The notes under the pieces were generated by a model, which was given only the letters and a program-made list of their open reading frames with translations, did not search any database and was not told where the DNA came from. Positions 33,681-42,214 of a stretch of DNA of 64,000 nucleotides are shown in pieces. The position numbers and the translations under genes are program-made. Source of the stretch: Paenibacillus harenae. Its GTDB lineage: Bacteria > Bacillota > Bacilli > Paenibacillales > Paenibacillaceae. Location: positions 124,001 through 188,000 of the forward strand of contig NZ_JAUSST010000004.1 of assembly GCF_030812415.1 (NCBI RefSeq). Direction: 5' to 3'. Numbering within the stretch: the first letter of the stretch is position 1; every line of letters starts with the position of its first letter.

Positions 33681-35756
33681 ATGACGGTAAATGAAATCAA
33701 GAGCGGAGATGAAAGTCTATACGTCGTGGGCCGCGAACGGGAGCTAGCGGCATTCCAGAAGGAACTTGACGGCGCTTTATTCACGAGAAAAATCATGAAC
33801 CTGCACGGAACGGCAGGCATAGGCAAAAGTTTCTTGCTCGACGAATTTCATAAGAGGGCGCATGCTTGCGGCGTTATCCCTTTCACGATAGATTGCGAGA
33901 GCTTCGCTGTAACGCCTCAAGGCTTCTGTCTTCATGTACTGAACCTAATCCATCCGCGCGGTTATAACGCCGCTTCGGACGGGGAGCTTATGTCGGAGTG
34001 CGTAGAGGCATTAAACGGGTATGACGGATCGAAGAGAGTCGTTTTGCTCTTCGATGCGTACGAACGAATGGAGAGCTTGGACCATTGGCTGAGAGACTAC
34101 TTTCTTAAGCAATTGAAGCCGCATATATTAACGGTTGTTGCGGGGAGAACGCAACTAGCGGAGCCATGGTTCCTATCCCCTTCCTGGCGTCAGCAGATCA
34201 TTAGAATGCCTTTGGCGGAGCTTGATTTCGAAGCTGTCGAACGTTATGCCGGATACAGCGGAGTGAATGACAAAGAATTGATTGCCCGCCTTTGGAGGTA
34301 TTCCAAGGGGCATCCCCTAACGCTGTCGCTCGTTACGTTCATCCTTGAGCAAGCGCATTTAAATGGAGAAGAGCCTGTATTCAGCGAGCATGACACACTG
34401 CCTTATCTCGTGGACAAATGGCTGCAGGAGGTGCCGGATGAGGAGCTGCGCTCGCTTATCGAGGCGGCTTCGGTGCTAAGACATTTTAACCAAGACAGTT
34501 TGTCGTTCCTTATGGATTACCCGGTATCATCCGCGCAGTTCTACCGTCTTATTCGCTTCTCCTTCGTCAGGAAGGTCGAACGCGGATGGACGCTGCATGG
34601 GTTAATGCGGGAAGCGGTCAGCCAGGAACTCATAGTGAGAGCGCCAATGCGCTACAAGGCGCTAAGGGAGAAAGGACTGCTGTATTACTACGGGAGGCTG
34701 AAAGAGAACGAAACGTTCGAGGCTAGTCCAAGAGAAGCGGTCGAGCTGATGTATTATATCGGCGATGCGCTGGTCAGAGCGCTCATGAATTGGTTCGATC
34801 TCATTCCGCCGCGGTTCGAGCAGGCGGGACGTCATACGATTCTTGAGCTTGAGCGCTACATAAAAAGGCGAAGAGACGAGGCGAGAGACGCCAGAATCGA
34901 ATTATTCGATCCGCACTCGGGACGTACGTTCGACTTCGTCGTTACGGCGGAGCAGACTTGCCTTACGTTGAAGTATTTGGACTTCGAAAAGCTGTTCGAG
35001 CTTGGTTATGACGTTGTCCGCATAATGAGGGACGCCGAAGGGGAGATTAACGGATTCGCAGTCGTTATTCCGATCAACGGCAAGACATTGCCATACTTGC
35101 TGGAAAGTCCCCGGTCCAGAACGTATTTTTCCCAATTGGTTCCCGAGAGACTGAAGCAGCTTGCCGTTTCCGAATCGACGCGGGCGGGTTGGTTTATTGA
35201 AACAATCGATATTGCGGACTTCGCGGATGTGGGGCAACAGACGGCGATGGGGCATCTGCTTCATGCTCTGATCTTCACGGGAGAGCTTGTGGTTGAATCG
35301 CCTGCGCCCATCCCTTTTTTTATCGAGGCGCACAAGAGCCTCGGGTTCGAGGTCGTTCCGAACGCGACGCATAGAGAATATGACGGGATTACAGATGCAC
35401 CGACGTTCGTCATTGATATGCGCAAGAACAATCTGCTTACCTACATCCATCGGATGATGGAAAGCGCAGGGCAATCCGAATCGCTTGTTATGGAAGCGGA
35501 GCAACTGCCCGAACCCGGAATAGGCGATGCCGTTGGAGGAGAGGCCCCTGTTGATCCGATTCTGATCAGAACCGATCTAACGCCTAGAGAGAAGGAAGTA
35601 GCCAAGCTGCTGGAGCAGGGACTCAAAAATGCCGAGATAGCGGAGAGGCTCTATCTAAGCGAGGCAACTGTTAAGAAGCATATGAAATCGATGCTCGCCA
35701 AATTGAATGCCGCCAATCGGACGCAATTGCTCAAGAAACTATTGGAGCAGCCATGA
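33681..35756 (+). CDS. STAND-type ATPase with C-terminal LuxR HTH
   Basis: 691 residues. An N-terminal signal-transduction ATPase carries Walker A GTAGIGKS (43-50) and Walker B RVVLLFDAYERM near 120, followed by a helical region (to about 390). The middle part (about 405-590; FEKLFELGYDVVRIMRDAEGEINGFAVVIPI, then PFFIEAHKSLGFEVV) has the strand-helix order of a GNAT-like domain and no TPR or MalT repeats are obvious. The C-terminus is a LuxR HTH (LTPREKEVAKLLEQGLKNAEIAERLYLSEATVKKH). It is likely a ligand-dependent transcription activator; the target is unknown, although the adjacent divergent HD-GYP gene is a candidate. Confidence 0.85.
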   Translation: MTVNEIKSGDESLYVVGRERELAAFQKELDGALFTRKIMNLHGTAGIGKSFLLDEFHKRAHACGVIPFTIDCESFAVTPQGFCLHVLNLIHPRGYNAASDGELMSECVEALNGYDGSKRVVLLFDAYERMESLDHWLRDYFLKQLKPHILTVVAGRTQLAEPWFLSPSWRQQIIRMPLAELDFEAVERYAGYSGVNDKELIARLWRYSKGHPLTLSLVTFILEQAHLNGEEPVFSEHDTLPYLVDKWLQEVPDEELRSLIEAASVLRHFNQDSLSFLMDYPVSSAQFYRLIRFSFVRKVERGWTLHGLMREAVSQELIVRAPMRYKALREKGLLYYYGRLKENETFEASPREAVELMYYIGDALVRALMNWFDLIPPRFEQAGRHTILELERYIKRRRDEARDARIELFDPHSGRTFDFVVTAEQTCLTLKYLDFEKLFELGYDVVRIMRDAEGEINGFAVVIPINGKTLPYLLESPRSRTYFSQLVPERLKQLAVSESTRAGWFIETIDIADFADVGQQTAMGHLLHALIFTGELVVESPAPIPFFIEAHKSLGFEVVPNATHREYDGITDAPTFVIDMRKNNLLTYIHRMMESAGQSESLVMEAEQLPEPGIGDAVGGEAPVDPILIRTDLTPREKEVAKLLEQGLKNAEIAERLYLSEATVKKHMKSMLAKLNAANRTQLLKKLLEQP

Positions 35757-35917
35757 CTACCAGATCAAGTAATCGTCGACATGCCGCTTATGGAAAAATG
35801 GACTTATAGCCGCAAACTATAAACTAAATAGATTTTATATCTTTGTAATCAAAGCGGATTTATGGTACAAATGATAATAGACTGAGAATGAGATAATAGA
35901 GGAGTGTACAATCGATC

Positions 35918-36997
35918 ATGGCTGAAGTGAAAAAGATCGCGGTCGTTGCCGGTGACGGCATTGGACCTGAAGTTGTAGGCGAAGCGCTTAAAGTGCTTAA
36001 GAAAACGGAAGAACTGTTCGGCTACCAATTCGAGACGGAGAACGGCTTGTTCGGCGGTATCGCAATCGACGAGAAAGGTACGCCGCTTCCGCAGGAAACG
36101 CTTGACTTGTGCAAAGGCGCAGACGCCGTATTGCTTGGCGCTGTCGGCGGCCCGAAATGGGACAACAATCCGAAAGAGCTTCGTCCGGAGACAGGCTTGC
36201 TCGGCATCCGCAAAGCGCTTGGCTTGTTCTCCAACATCCGTCCCGCTACGGTATTCGACTGCTTGAAGGAAGCTTCCACTTTGAAGCCGGAAGTGCTTGA
36301 AGGCACTGATCTGATCGTCGTGCGCGAATTGACGGGCGGCATCTACTTCGGCGAGAAATTCCGTCGCGAAGGCGCAAACGGCGAAGAAGCGGTCGATACT
36401 TGCGTATACAACGTACAAGAAATCGAGCGCATCGTGCGCCAAGCATTCGACATTGCGATGACGCGCAGCAAACGTCTTGCTTCCGTCGACAAGGCGAACG
36501 TCCTTGAGACATCCCGCCTGTGGCGCGAAGTCGTTAACCGGATCGCACCGGAATACCCGGAGGTTGAGCTTGAGCACGTACTCGTCGACAACTGCGCGAT
36601 GCAATTGCTTCGCCGTCCATCGAGCTTCGACGTTATCGTAACGGAAAATATGTTCGGCGATATTCTTAGCGACGAAGCGGCAATGTTGACAGGTTCGATC
36701 GGCATGCTGTCGTCTGCTTCGCTTGGCGAGGGAAGCTTCGGCCTATACGAGCCGGTACACGGCTCTGCGCCCGACATTGCCGGACAAGGCATCTCGAACC
36801 CAATCGCAACGATCTTGTCGGTTGCGCTTATGTTCAGACTGACTTTCGGCTACCACGAGGCCGCGGCTTCCATTGAGAATGCCGTTAAGGAAGTATTGGA
36901 TGCAGGCCACCGTACGGGCGATATCGCCGTTGATAAGAGCAAAGCAATCGGCACGACCGCAATGGGCGATCTGATCGTTGCAGCAATGAGAAAGTAG
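35918..36997 (+). CDS. leuB: 3-isopropylmalate dehydrogenase
   Basis: 359 residues; oxidises and decarboxylates 3-isopropylmalate with NAD in leucine synthesis. Motifs: [72 protein letters not shown] and the NAD site [30 protein letters not shown] lies before ATG 35918. It is split from leuA by two unrelated genes; leuC and leuD are not in the window. Confidence 0.97.
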   Translation: MAEVKKIAVVAGDGIGPEVVGEALKVLKKTEELFGYQFETENGLFGGIAIDEKGTPLPQETLDLCKGADAVLLGAVGGPKWDNNPKELRPETGLLGIRKALGLFSNIRPATVFDCLKEASTLKPEVLEGTDLIVVRELTGGIYFGEKFRREGANGEEAVDTCVYNVQEIERIVRQAFDIAMTRSKRLASVDKANVLETSRLWREVVNRIAPEYPEVELEHVLVDNCAMQLLRRPSSFDVIVTENMFGDILSDEAAMLTGSIGMLSSASLGEGSFGLYEPVHGSAPDIAGQGISNPIATILSVALMFRLTFGYHEAAASIENAVKEVLDAGHRTGDIAVDKSKAIGTTAMGDLIVAAMRK

Positions 36998-37004
36998 TTT
37001 CAGA

Positions 37005-37019
37005 TTAAAATAATTATCA
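37005..37019. promoter_or_regulatory. candidate PerR/Fur-type operator before the peroxiredoxin gene
   Basis: TTAAAATAATTATCA matches the PerR box TTATAATNATTATAA and the Fur box TGATAATNATTATCA equally well (12 of 14 fixed positions each). It lies 20 bp upstream of the -35 box of the peroxiredoxin promoter. A second perfect PerR left half (TTATAAT, 37031-37037) follows. Confidence 0.5.
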
Positions 37020-37038
37020 AAAAGTATTAGTTATAATA

Positions 37039-37067
37039 TTGACTTGATTACATTCTAGTGATAGTAT
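37039..37067 (+). promoter_or_regulatory. peroxiredoxin gene promoter
   Basis: TTGACT (37039-37044), 17-bp spacer, TAGTAT (37062-37067), 72 bp before the start codon. Confidence 0.65.
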
Positions 37068-37139
37068 GTAAAAAGTAAGTTGCATAAATAACGCGACAAA
37101 AATAATAAACTATGGATAGGTCAAGGAGGTTTTTCGATT

Positions 37140-37688
37140 ATGGCAGAACGTTTGGTAGGTCGCCCAGCTCCGGATTTCACAATGGAGACGGCAACAGGAA
37201 ACGGACAAGATTTTGGTACGGCGTCGCTTTCGGATTACAAAGGTAAATGGTTGGTATTGTTCTTCTACCCACTCGATTTCACTTTCGTATGCCCGACTGA
37301 AATTACCGCTTTGAGCTTGGCTGCAGATCAGTTCAACAGCCTGAACACTGAAATTCTTGGCGTTAGCGTAGACAGCAAACATAGCCACCGCGCGTGGATC
37401 AACACGCCGGTTAACGATAACGGACTTGGTCAATTGAGCTTCCCGCTCGCTGCCGACATTACGAAGAACGTTGCTCGCGATTACGGCGTATTGATCGAAG
37501 AAGAAGGAATCGCGCTTCGCGGTTTGTTCATTATCGATCCGGAAGGCGAAGTGAAATACCAAGTCGTTAACCACAACGACGTAGGCCGCAGCGTCGAAGA
37601 AACGCTTCGCGTATTGCAAGCTTTGCAATCCGGCGGACTTTGCCCAATCAACTGGAAGCCGGGCCAATCTCACCTGGTAGCGAAATAA
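37140..37688 (+). CDS. 2-Cys peroxiredoxin (AhpC/Prx1 type, YkuU-like)
   Basis: 182 residues; reduces hydrogen peroxide and organic peroxides. Peroxidatic Cys51 in DFTFVCPTE and resolving Cys168 in SGGLCPINWKPG are present, as in typical 2-Cys enzymes. The sequence is closest in my memory to B. subtilis YkuU (GLGQLxxPLAAD, LIEEEGIALRGLFII) rather than to AhpC proper, and no ahpF follows. AAGGAGG lies before ATG 37140. Monocistronic, with promoter and terminator. Confidence 0.93.
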   Translation: MAERLVGRPAPDFTMETATGNGQDFGTASLSDYKGKWLVLFFYPLDFTFVCPTEITALSLAADQFNSLNTEILGVSVDSKHSHRAWINTPVNDNGLGQLSFPLAADITKNVARDYGVLIEEEGIALRGLFIIDPEGEVKYQVVNHNDVGRSVEETLRVLQALQSGGLCPINWKPGQSHLVAK

Positions 37689-37709
37689 TAATCGATTTCG
37701 TTCATACAG

Positions 37710-37741
37710 AACCCGTACCTTCTGGTACGGGTTTTGTTATT
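37710..37741 (+). terminator. peroxiredoxin terminator
   Basis: AACCCGTACC/GGTACGGGTT stem with TTCT loop followed by TTGTTATTATT. Confidence 0.85.
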
Positions 37742-37884
37742 ATTACATTGGGATGTTAAAGATCTTTAAGATTGATGTCATATTTTTCAAGCAGGAATTT
37801 CATAGTTTATTAGCGAATAATGTAGGGTATAATGAGCAGCCAGTGCAAATTCGAATGATGCAACGTCTAAGGAGGGGTATCGCT

Positions 37885-38301
37885 ATGAGTTTTTGCTGCG
37901 GAGCCAGTATGATTGGTACGAAAGGTACACTTAAGCACTATCGTACGCATATTCACAACGTGCCGATTACGTTTTGTCCCGTATGCCATCGCGTCGATAT
38001 TCACTATTTGGCACAGGACGAATATGACATATTGGCTGAATACGCCCATGGCGACGATGCTGTCGAGGTTGATTTTCAGGAATATGTAGAGCAGGACGGC
38101 AAGCTGCTGTTCGAGAACTGCGTAAACAACGAAAACGAGGATCCAATGGATGTCGTGCATAGCCAGATCGATATGGCGCTTGATCTGTTAAGCTTCGCTA
38201 AGCAGATTGAGGATATAGAGTGGGGGCAACAGCTTAAGAAGCGGCTTATAATGCTGAACGGCCGCCGCAACAAATTGCGTCAGAGGCGCACCTCGGTATA
38301 G
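37885..38301 (+). CDS. hypothetical protein with YgiT-like zinc-binding N-terminus
   Basis: About 138 residues from ATG 37885, which has a strong AAGGAGGGG site; the frame is open to 37753 but that part looks non-coding. N-terminus MSFCCGASMIGTKG, then TFCPVCHRVDIHY gives a CxxC/CC pattern that may bind zinc, as in YgiT/MqsA N-termini. The rest is acidic (DDAVEVDFQEYVEQDGK), then helical and basic. No HTH is obvious. Terminated alone at 38323-38345. Confidence 0.75.
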   Translation: MSFCCGASMIGTKGTLKHYRTHIHNVPITFCPVCHRVDIHYLAQDEYDILAEYAHGDDAVEVDFQEYVEQDGKLLFENCVNNENEDPMDVVHSQIDMALDLLSFAKQIEDIEWGQQLKKRLIMLNGRRNKLRQRRTSV

Positions 38302-38322
38302 CTGCGAAGGGTATAAAGCGAC

Positions 38323-38345
38323 AGCCTCCTGCGGGAGGCTTTTTT
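38323..38345 (+). terminator. terminator of the zinc-finger-like hypothetical gene
   Basis: AGCCTCC/GGAGGCT stem with a 4-nt loop and six T. Confidence 0.85.
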
Positions 38346-38379
38346 CGTGGAGAGATTTATGAAAAAAATTAAAATCGTT

Positions 38380-38409
38380 ACCCCCTGAAAATGAACGTAC
38401 AAATTCGAA
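38380..38409 (+). promoter_or_regulatory. SigI-type promoter of sigI-rsgI
   Basis: ACCCCCT (38380-38386) and CGAA (38406-38409) with 20 nt between ACCCCC and CGAA. These match the -35 (ACCCCC) and -10 (CGAA) elements reported for SigI in Bacillus and Clostridium, so the operon is probably self-activating. Confidence 0.7.
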
Positions 38410-38434
38410 TCATACTAGTAGTGAGGTGGAGCGG

Positions 38435-39250
38435 TTGTTACTTGTATTGTTCAAACGGTTTTTGCGAAAGTCAGCTTCCGCAAAAACGCAGGAGTTAGAG
38501 CAGAAGCTCACTCCCGAACAATGGGTTGCCAGAATCCGTCTGGGTGATGAACTCCTCCGCGAGCAGTTCATAGCAGACTACAAACCTTATATTCTGAAAG
38601 TAACAAGTCGATTTAGCAAGCGGTACATCGATCCGACACGTGATGATGAGTTTAGCATAGCGCTGCTGGCCTTTAATGAAACTATTAACCAGTTCGATAG
38701 CAATGCGGGAAAATCATTCCTCGGATTCGCTGAAACCGTCATTAGGCGTCGGCTTATTGACTATGTCCGAAAAGAGCAGCGCCATGCGCAGGTTGTTCCT
38801 TACAGCATGTTCGATGCGGAGGAAGAAGATCAAGCCGTCTACAATTCGGTTGAGACGAAGCAGGCGCTTAATCAATATGATCTCATGCAAACCGAGAACG
38901 AGCGACGGCTTGAGATTGGCGATCTGAATGCCGAGCTTGAGAGCTATGGCATAACGTTCATGGAGCTTGTCGAGCAATCGCCTAAGCATACCGATTCGCG
39001 CAAGCTGCTGATCGGCATCGCGCAGACGCTTGCCTATCAGTCGGAACTGTATGAAACGTTCAAGCATACAGGCAGGCTGCCGGTTAAGGAGCTTACCGAA
39101 TTATGCGGCGTGTCGCGCAAGACGGTCGAGCGCAATCGGAAGTATATTATCGCCATCGCGCTTGTCATATCGGGTACATATCCTTTCATGCATGATTATT
39201 TAAATATAACGTTCGAACCAATTTCAATGAATCAGGAGGCCAGCCAATGA
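38435..39250 (+). CDS. sigI: RNA polymerase sigma factor SigI
   Basis: About 271 residues. SigI directs genes for heat, wall or polysaccharide response. Region 2: LGDELLREQFIADYKPYILKVTSRFSKRYIDPTRDDEFSIALLAFNETINQFD, then FLGFAETVIRRRLIDYVRKEQRH; C-terminal DNA-binding part LPVKELTELCGVSRKTVERNRKYIIAIALVISG is the SigI mark. Start: GAGGTGG at 38424-38430 favours TTG 38435 over GTG 38426, which overlaps it. The stop overlaps the rsgI start (ATGA). Follows a SigI-type promoter. Confidence 0.92.
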   Translation: MLLVLFKRFLRKSASAKTQELEQKLTPEQWVARIRLGDELLREQFIADYKPYILKVTSRFSKRYIDPTRDDEFSIALLAFNETINQFDSNAGKSFLGFAETVIRRRLIDYVRKEQRHAQVVPYSMFDAEEEDQAVYNSVETKQALNQYDLMQTENERRLEIGDLNAELESYGITFMELVEQSPKHTDSRKLLIGIAQTLAYQSELYETFKHTGRLPVKELTELCGVSRKTVERNRKYIIAIALVISGTYPFMHDYLNITFEPISMNQEASQ

Positions 39251-40596
39251 AGCGCGGAATCGTCATGAGCATGAATGACCAATATGCTGTTGTTATGACG
39301 GCAGATGGCGGATTTTTGCGAGCCCCTATTCAAGGAACTCCGCAAATAGGCGAAGAAATCATTTTCGAACAGGAGTACAGGGAAACGCGGCGCAGACCTA
39401 GAATTAGACCGTTATACGGCTATTCGGGAGTTGCGGCTATCGCATTAATCTTGTTTTTGCCGCTGCTCTTCATGGTGATGAAGGACTCGAATCCGATTGT
39501 CGCTTACGTCAGCATGGATATTAACCCGAGCGTTGAGATCGGCGTCGATAGCCATGAGCGCGTACGCTCGCTGAGGGCTCTGAATAAGGACGGCGAGAAG
39601 ATCATAAGCGGACTTCCCTATAAGGGAATTGCAGTAGAGCTAGTTGCGGCAAGCTTACTTGCGAAAGCGCGAGAGTTGCATTATCTGGATGTGGCAGATA
39701 AGGATATTGTCATAACGAGCATGGTGATGAAGGGCGGAGAAGACGGCGGTAGCAATTATGATAAACTGTTGTCCGGCAAGATCAGCGACACGCTTATCGA
39801 GCGATTGACCGAGCTGGCTGCCGAATCGATTACAGCCAATATCACTACGCTTGCCGTACCGTCGGAGCTTCGGGACGCGGCAGCCGCTAACGGCGTATCC
39901 TCCGGCAAGATGGCCGTGTATTTGATGGCGAAGGACGAAGGGTACGAAATCGAGCTGGAGCAGTTGAAGCATCATTCGATCGATAACGTGACTTCGTCGA
40001 TCGGCGGCGTGAAAACGATCGTCGACAACGCGCGGGATACGAGCAAGAGCAAGCTGAAGGAGCTTGTCGATCGCGAGAAGGCGGAGATGGGCAAGAAGAA
40101 CGATGATGAGAAAAAGAATAGTCAGAAACCTTCCTCTACGCCTAAGCCTGCAGCAACGGCTAAGCCGAACGGCACGGGCAAGCCGGTCGCAACCTTTAAG
40201 AACGATAACAAGCAAGACGGTAAAGCGAATGGGGTAAGGAAACCTGAGGCAACCCCCAACAATAACAAGAAGCCGATATCGACCGATAAAGCCGCTTCGG
40301 GCAAACGGGAAGATAACAATCGTGGAGACAACGACGATAACGACGATCGGGGTAGCGGCGATGATGACGATAACGACGGGGGGCGGAGTCGCGGCAACAA
40401 CGACAATGATGGCGCCGATGATGACCGGGACGATGCCCCCGTTGACAACCAAAAGGATGATAACAACGACGATTCGGTTGATGATGATGACGATCGGCGG
40501 AATAATGAGGACAATCGTGGCAGTCAAGGCGGAGACGATCATCGTGGCAGCGGCTCGCAAAGCGGCAAAAACGATAAAGGAGACCGGCGACAATAG
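39247..40596 (+). CDS. rsgI: anti-sigma-I factor RsgI with long Asp/Asn-rich tail
   Basis: 449 residues. N-terminal anti-sigma domain (1-55; MKRGIVMSMNDQYAVVMTADGGFL), one membrane helix (about 60-79), then the conserved outer domain with MDINPSVEIGV; the Asn93-Pro94 bond is the site where RsgI proteins are known to cut themselves as a step of signalling. Residues 280-449 are low-complexity (Lys/Pro/Thr, then Asp/Asn/Arg/Gly) and carry no recognisable sugar-binding module, unlike the clostridial RsgI sensors. Co-translated with sigI through a 4-bp overlap. Confidence 0.93.
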   Translation: MKRGIVMSMNDQYAVVMTADGGFLRAPIQGTPQIGEEIIFEQEYRETRRRPRIRPLYGYSGVAAIALILFLPLLFMVMKDSNPIVAYVSMDINPSVEIGVDSHERVRSLRALNKDGEKIISGLPYKGIAVELVAASLLAKARELHYLDVADKDIVITSMVMKGGEDGGSNYDKLLSGKISDTLIERLTELAAESITANITTLAVPSELRDAAAANGVSSGKMAVYLMAKDEGYEIELEQLKHHSIDNVTSSIGGVKTIVDNARDTSKSKLKELVDREKAEMGKKNDDEKKNSQKPSSTPKPAATAKPNGTGKPVATFKNDNKQDGKANGVRKPEATPNNNKKPISTDKAASGKREDNNRGDNDDNDDRGSGDDDDNDGGRSRGNNDNDGADDDRDDAPVDNQKDDNNDDSVDDDDDRRNNEDNRGSQGGDDHRGSGSQSGKNDKGDRRQ

Positions 40597-40683
40597 GCGA
40601 CGGTTATCGCTATTTTGGCAGTAAAAATAGATGAAGGGTGTCTTTGGACGCATGCCGTTAACAAATTTCGACAGTATTTCTGA

Positions 40684-40713
40684 TTGACAGCGATTGTAAA
40701 GTAATCCTATGAT
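40684..40713 (+). promoter_or_regulatory. promoter of the PAS sensor kinase gene at 40765
   Basis: TTGACA (40684-40689), 18-bp spacer, TATGAT (40708-40713), 52 bp before ATG 40765. Confidence 0.7.
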
Positions 40714-40764
40714 TAGTGTGTGTCATAACCGTGGTCTGTAGACGTAGCCGGGGAGGAGTACATA

Positions 40765-42138
40765 ATGCAGGCTATTCGAAAGCGCTATTTCCCGGCGCTT
40801 GCCGAGTATTTACGAAGTCGCAGCGAGGAGTCTTTGTATCGGGCTGGCGAACTCGGCAGAGAGCTGGATGGATTTAATCCCGAAGAACTCATCGCCATGC
40901 ATGAAGAAAGCTTGCAGAAGCTTGTCGCTAATGTAGAATCCGAAGAAGCGTTGCAGCTTTATAATCGTTCGTTTCTTTTCCTAATTGAGCTCATGGTTGC
41001 AGTTCGCTACGAGGCGTCTGCCGATCGATCGATCGAGCAACGGTTCACGGAAATGAGGGAGATGTTATTCCGCTCGAACCGTTCCTTCGAAATGGTCAAA
41101 AACAAATACGAGAACGTCTTGCAGCATATGGATAGCGGGATTGCTATCTTCGACAGCGATGGTATATTGTCTTTCATTAACGTACAAATGGCCAAGCTGC
41201 TCGATATTCCGAGGCAAACGCTTATCGGCTGCAATATGAAAGAAATATTGAGACATTCTCAACTTGGCGTGAGCACGAAACGGACAATCCTTCGGCTGTA
41301 TCGGGAAATGTTCCTCATGCGCAGCAAGTACTATGAATTTGAATACAAGGATGGCAAACATCTGCTGGTGACCGTTACTTACGGCGATCAACTGGACGGA
41401 GATTTTCTGTTCAGTGTGAAAGACGTCTCGGAGTACAAGCAGATAGAGCAGACGGCGATGCAAAACGACAAGCTGGCAATGCTCGGAAAGATTGCCGCCG
41501 CCATCGCGCATGAAATACGCAATCCGCTTACGAGCATAAGAGGGTTCATTCAATTGCTGCGCCCGTATTTGCTGCAAGTAGGCAAAGAGGAATATGCCCG
41601 CATTATATTGACGGAGATCGATAGGGCGAACGACATTATATATGAATTTCTTAATTCCTCGAAGCCATCTGCCCCGATGAAGCAATACGTATCGATTAAT
41701 TCCCTTATTAAGGAAGTTGTGTTACTGACCGAAAGCGAGTCGTTGCTTCGCAATTGCGAAATCAAAGCCGAATGGCATGCTAACGATGTGTTCGTCTCGA
41801 TCGATGTGAAGCAAGTGAAGCAGGTTGTGTTGAATATTATCAAAAATGCGCTGGATGCCATCGAGGATGTGCAACTGGAGCGAAGAGGCCGTATCGACGT
41901 GATTGGCCGAAGCGATGGCCAATATGCCGAGATCGTGATCCGGGATAACGGAAAAGGAATGGACAAAGCGACGATGAGCCGGCTGTTCGATCCGTTCTTT
42001 ACAACGAAGCAGCTTGGAACGGGACTTGGATTGTCGGTAAGCTACCGAATCATACGCAATCATGGCGGAGCAATACGGGTAGACAGCCAAGCGGGCAGCG
42101 GTACGGAATTTATCATTTATTTGCCATTAGCGGAGTAA
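40765..42138 (+). CDS. cytosolic PAS sensor histidine kinase with RsbU-N-like domain
   Basis: 457 residues, no membrane helix. Residues 1-85 resemble the RsbU N-terminal dimerisation domain (RKRYFPALAEYLRSRSEESLY), a PAS domain spans about 110-220, HisKA follows with phospho-acceptor His249 (IAHEIRNPLTSIRGFIQLL), and HATPase_c has N (NIIKNALDAI), G1 (DNGKGM) and G2 (GTGLGLSVS) boxes. No response regulator is adjacent. The HisKA resembles Spo0F-directed sporulation kinases (KinA-E type), so input to the phosphorelay is plausible. Confidence 0.88.
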   Translation: MQAIRKRYFPALAEYLRSRSEESLYRAGELGRELDGFNPEELIAMHEESLQKLVANVESEEALQLYNRSFLFLIELMVAVRYEASADRSIEQRFTEMREMLFRSNRSFEMVKNKYENVLQHMDSGIAIFDSDGILSFINVQMAKLLDIPRQTLIGCNMKEILRHSQLGVSTKRTILRLYREMFLMRSKYYEFEYKDGKHLLVTVTYGDQLDGDFLFSVKDVSEYKQIEQTAMQNDKLAMLGKIAAAIAHEIRNPLTSIRGFIQLLRPYLLQVGKEEYARIILTEIDRANDIIYEFLNSSKPSAPMKQYVSINSLIKEVVLLTESESLLRNCEIKAEWHANDVFVSIDVKQVKQVVLNIIKNALDAIEDVQLERRGRIDVIGRSDGQYAEIVIRDNGKGMDKATMSRLFDPFFTTKQLGTGLGLSVSYRIIRNHGGAIRVDSQAGSGTEFIIYLPLAE

Positions 42139-42144
42139 ACCATT

Positions 42145-42178
42145 AGAATCGGGGGTAATAACCCCGATTCTTTTTTTA
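42145..42178 (+). terminator. terminator of the sensor kinase gene
   Basis: AGAATCGGGG/CCCCGATTCT perfect 10-bp stem followed by seven T. Confidence 0.88.
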
Positions 42179-42214
42179 TTTCATTCAACCGCAGGAAAGC
42201 GAGGAATAATAAAC

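Noticed and set aside
37753..37884. 5' extension of the zinc-finger-like hypothetical protein
   Set aside because: ATG 37885 has a near-perfect AAGGAGGGG site, and the upstream codons directly follow the previous terminator without a ribosome site.
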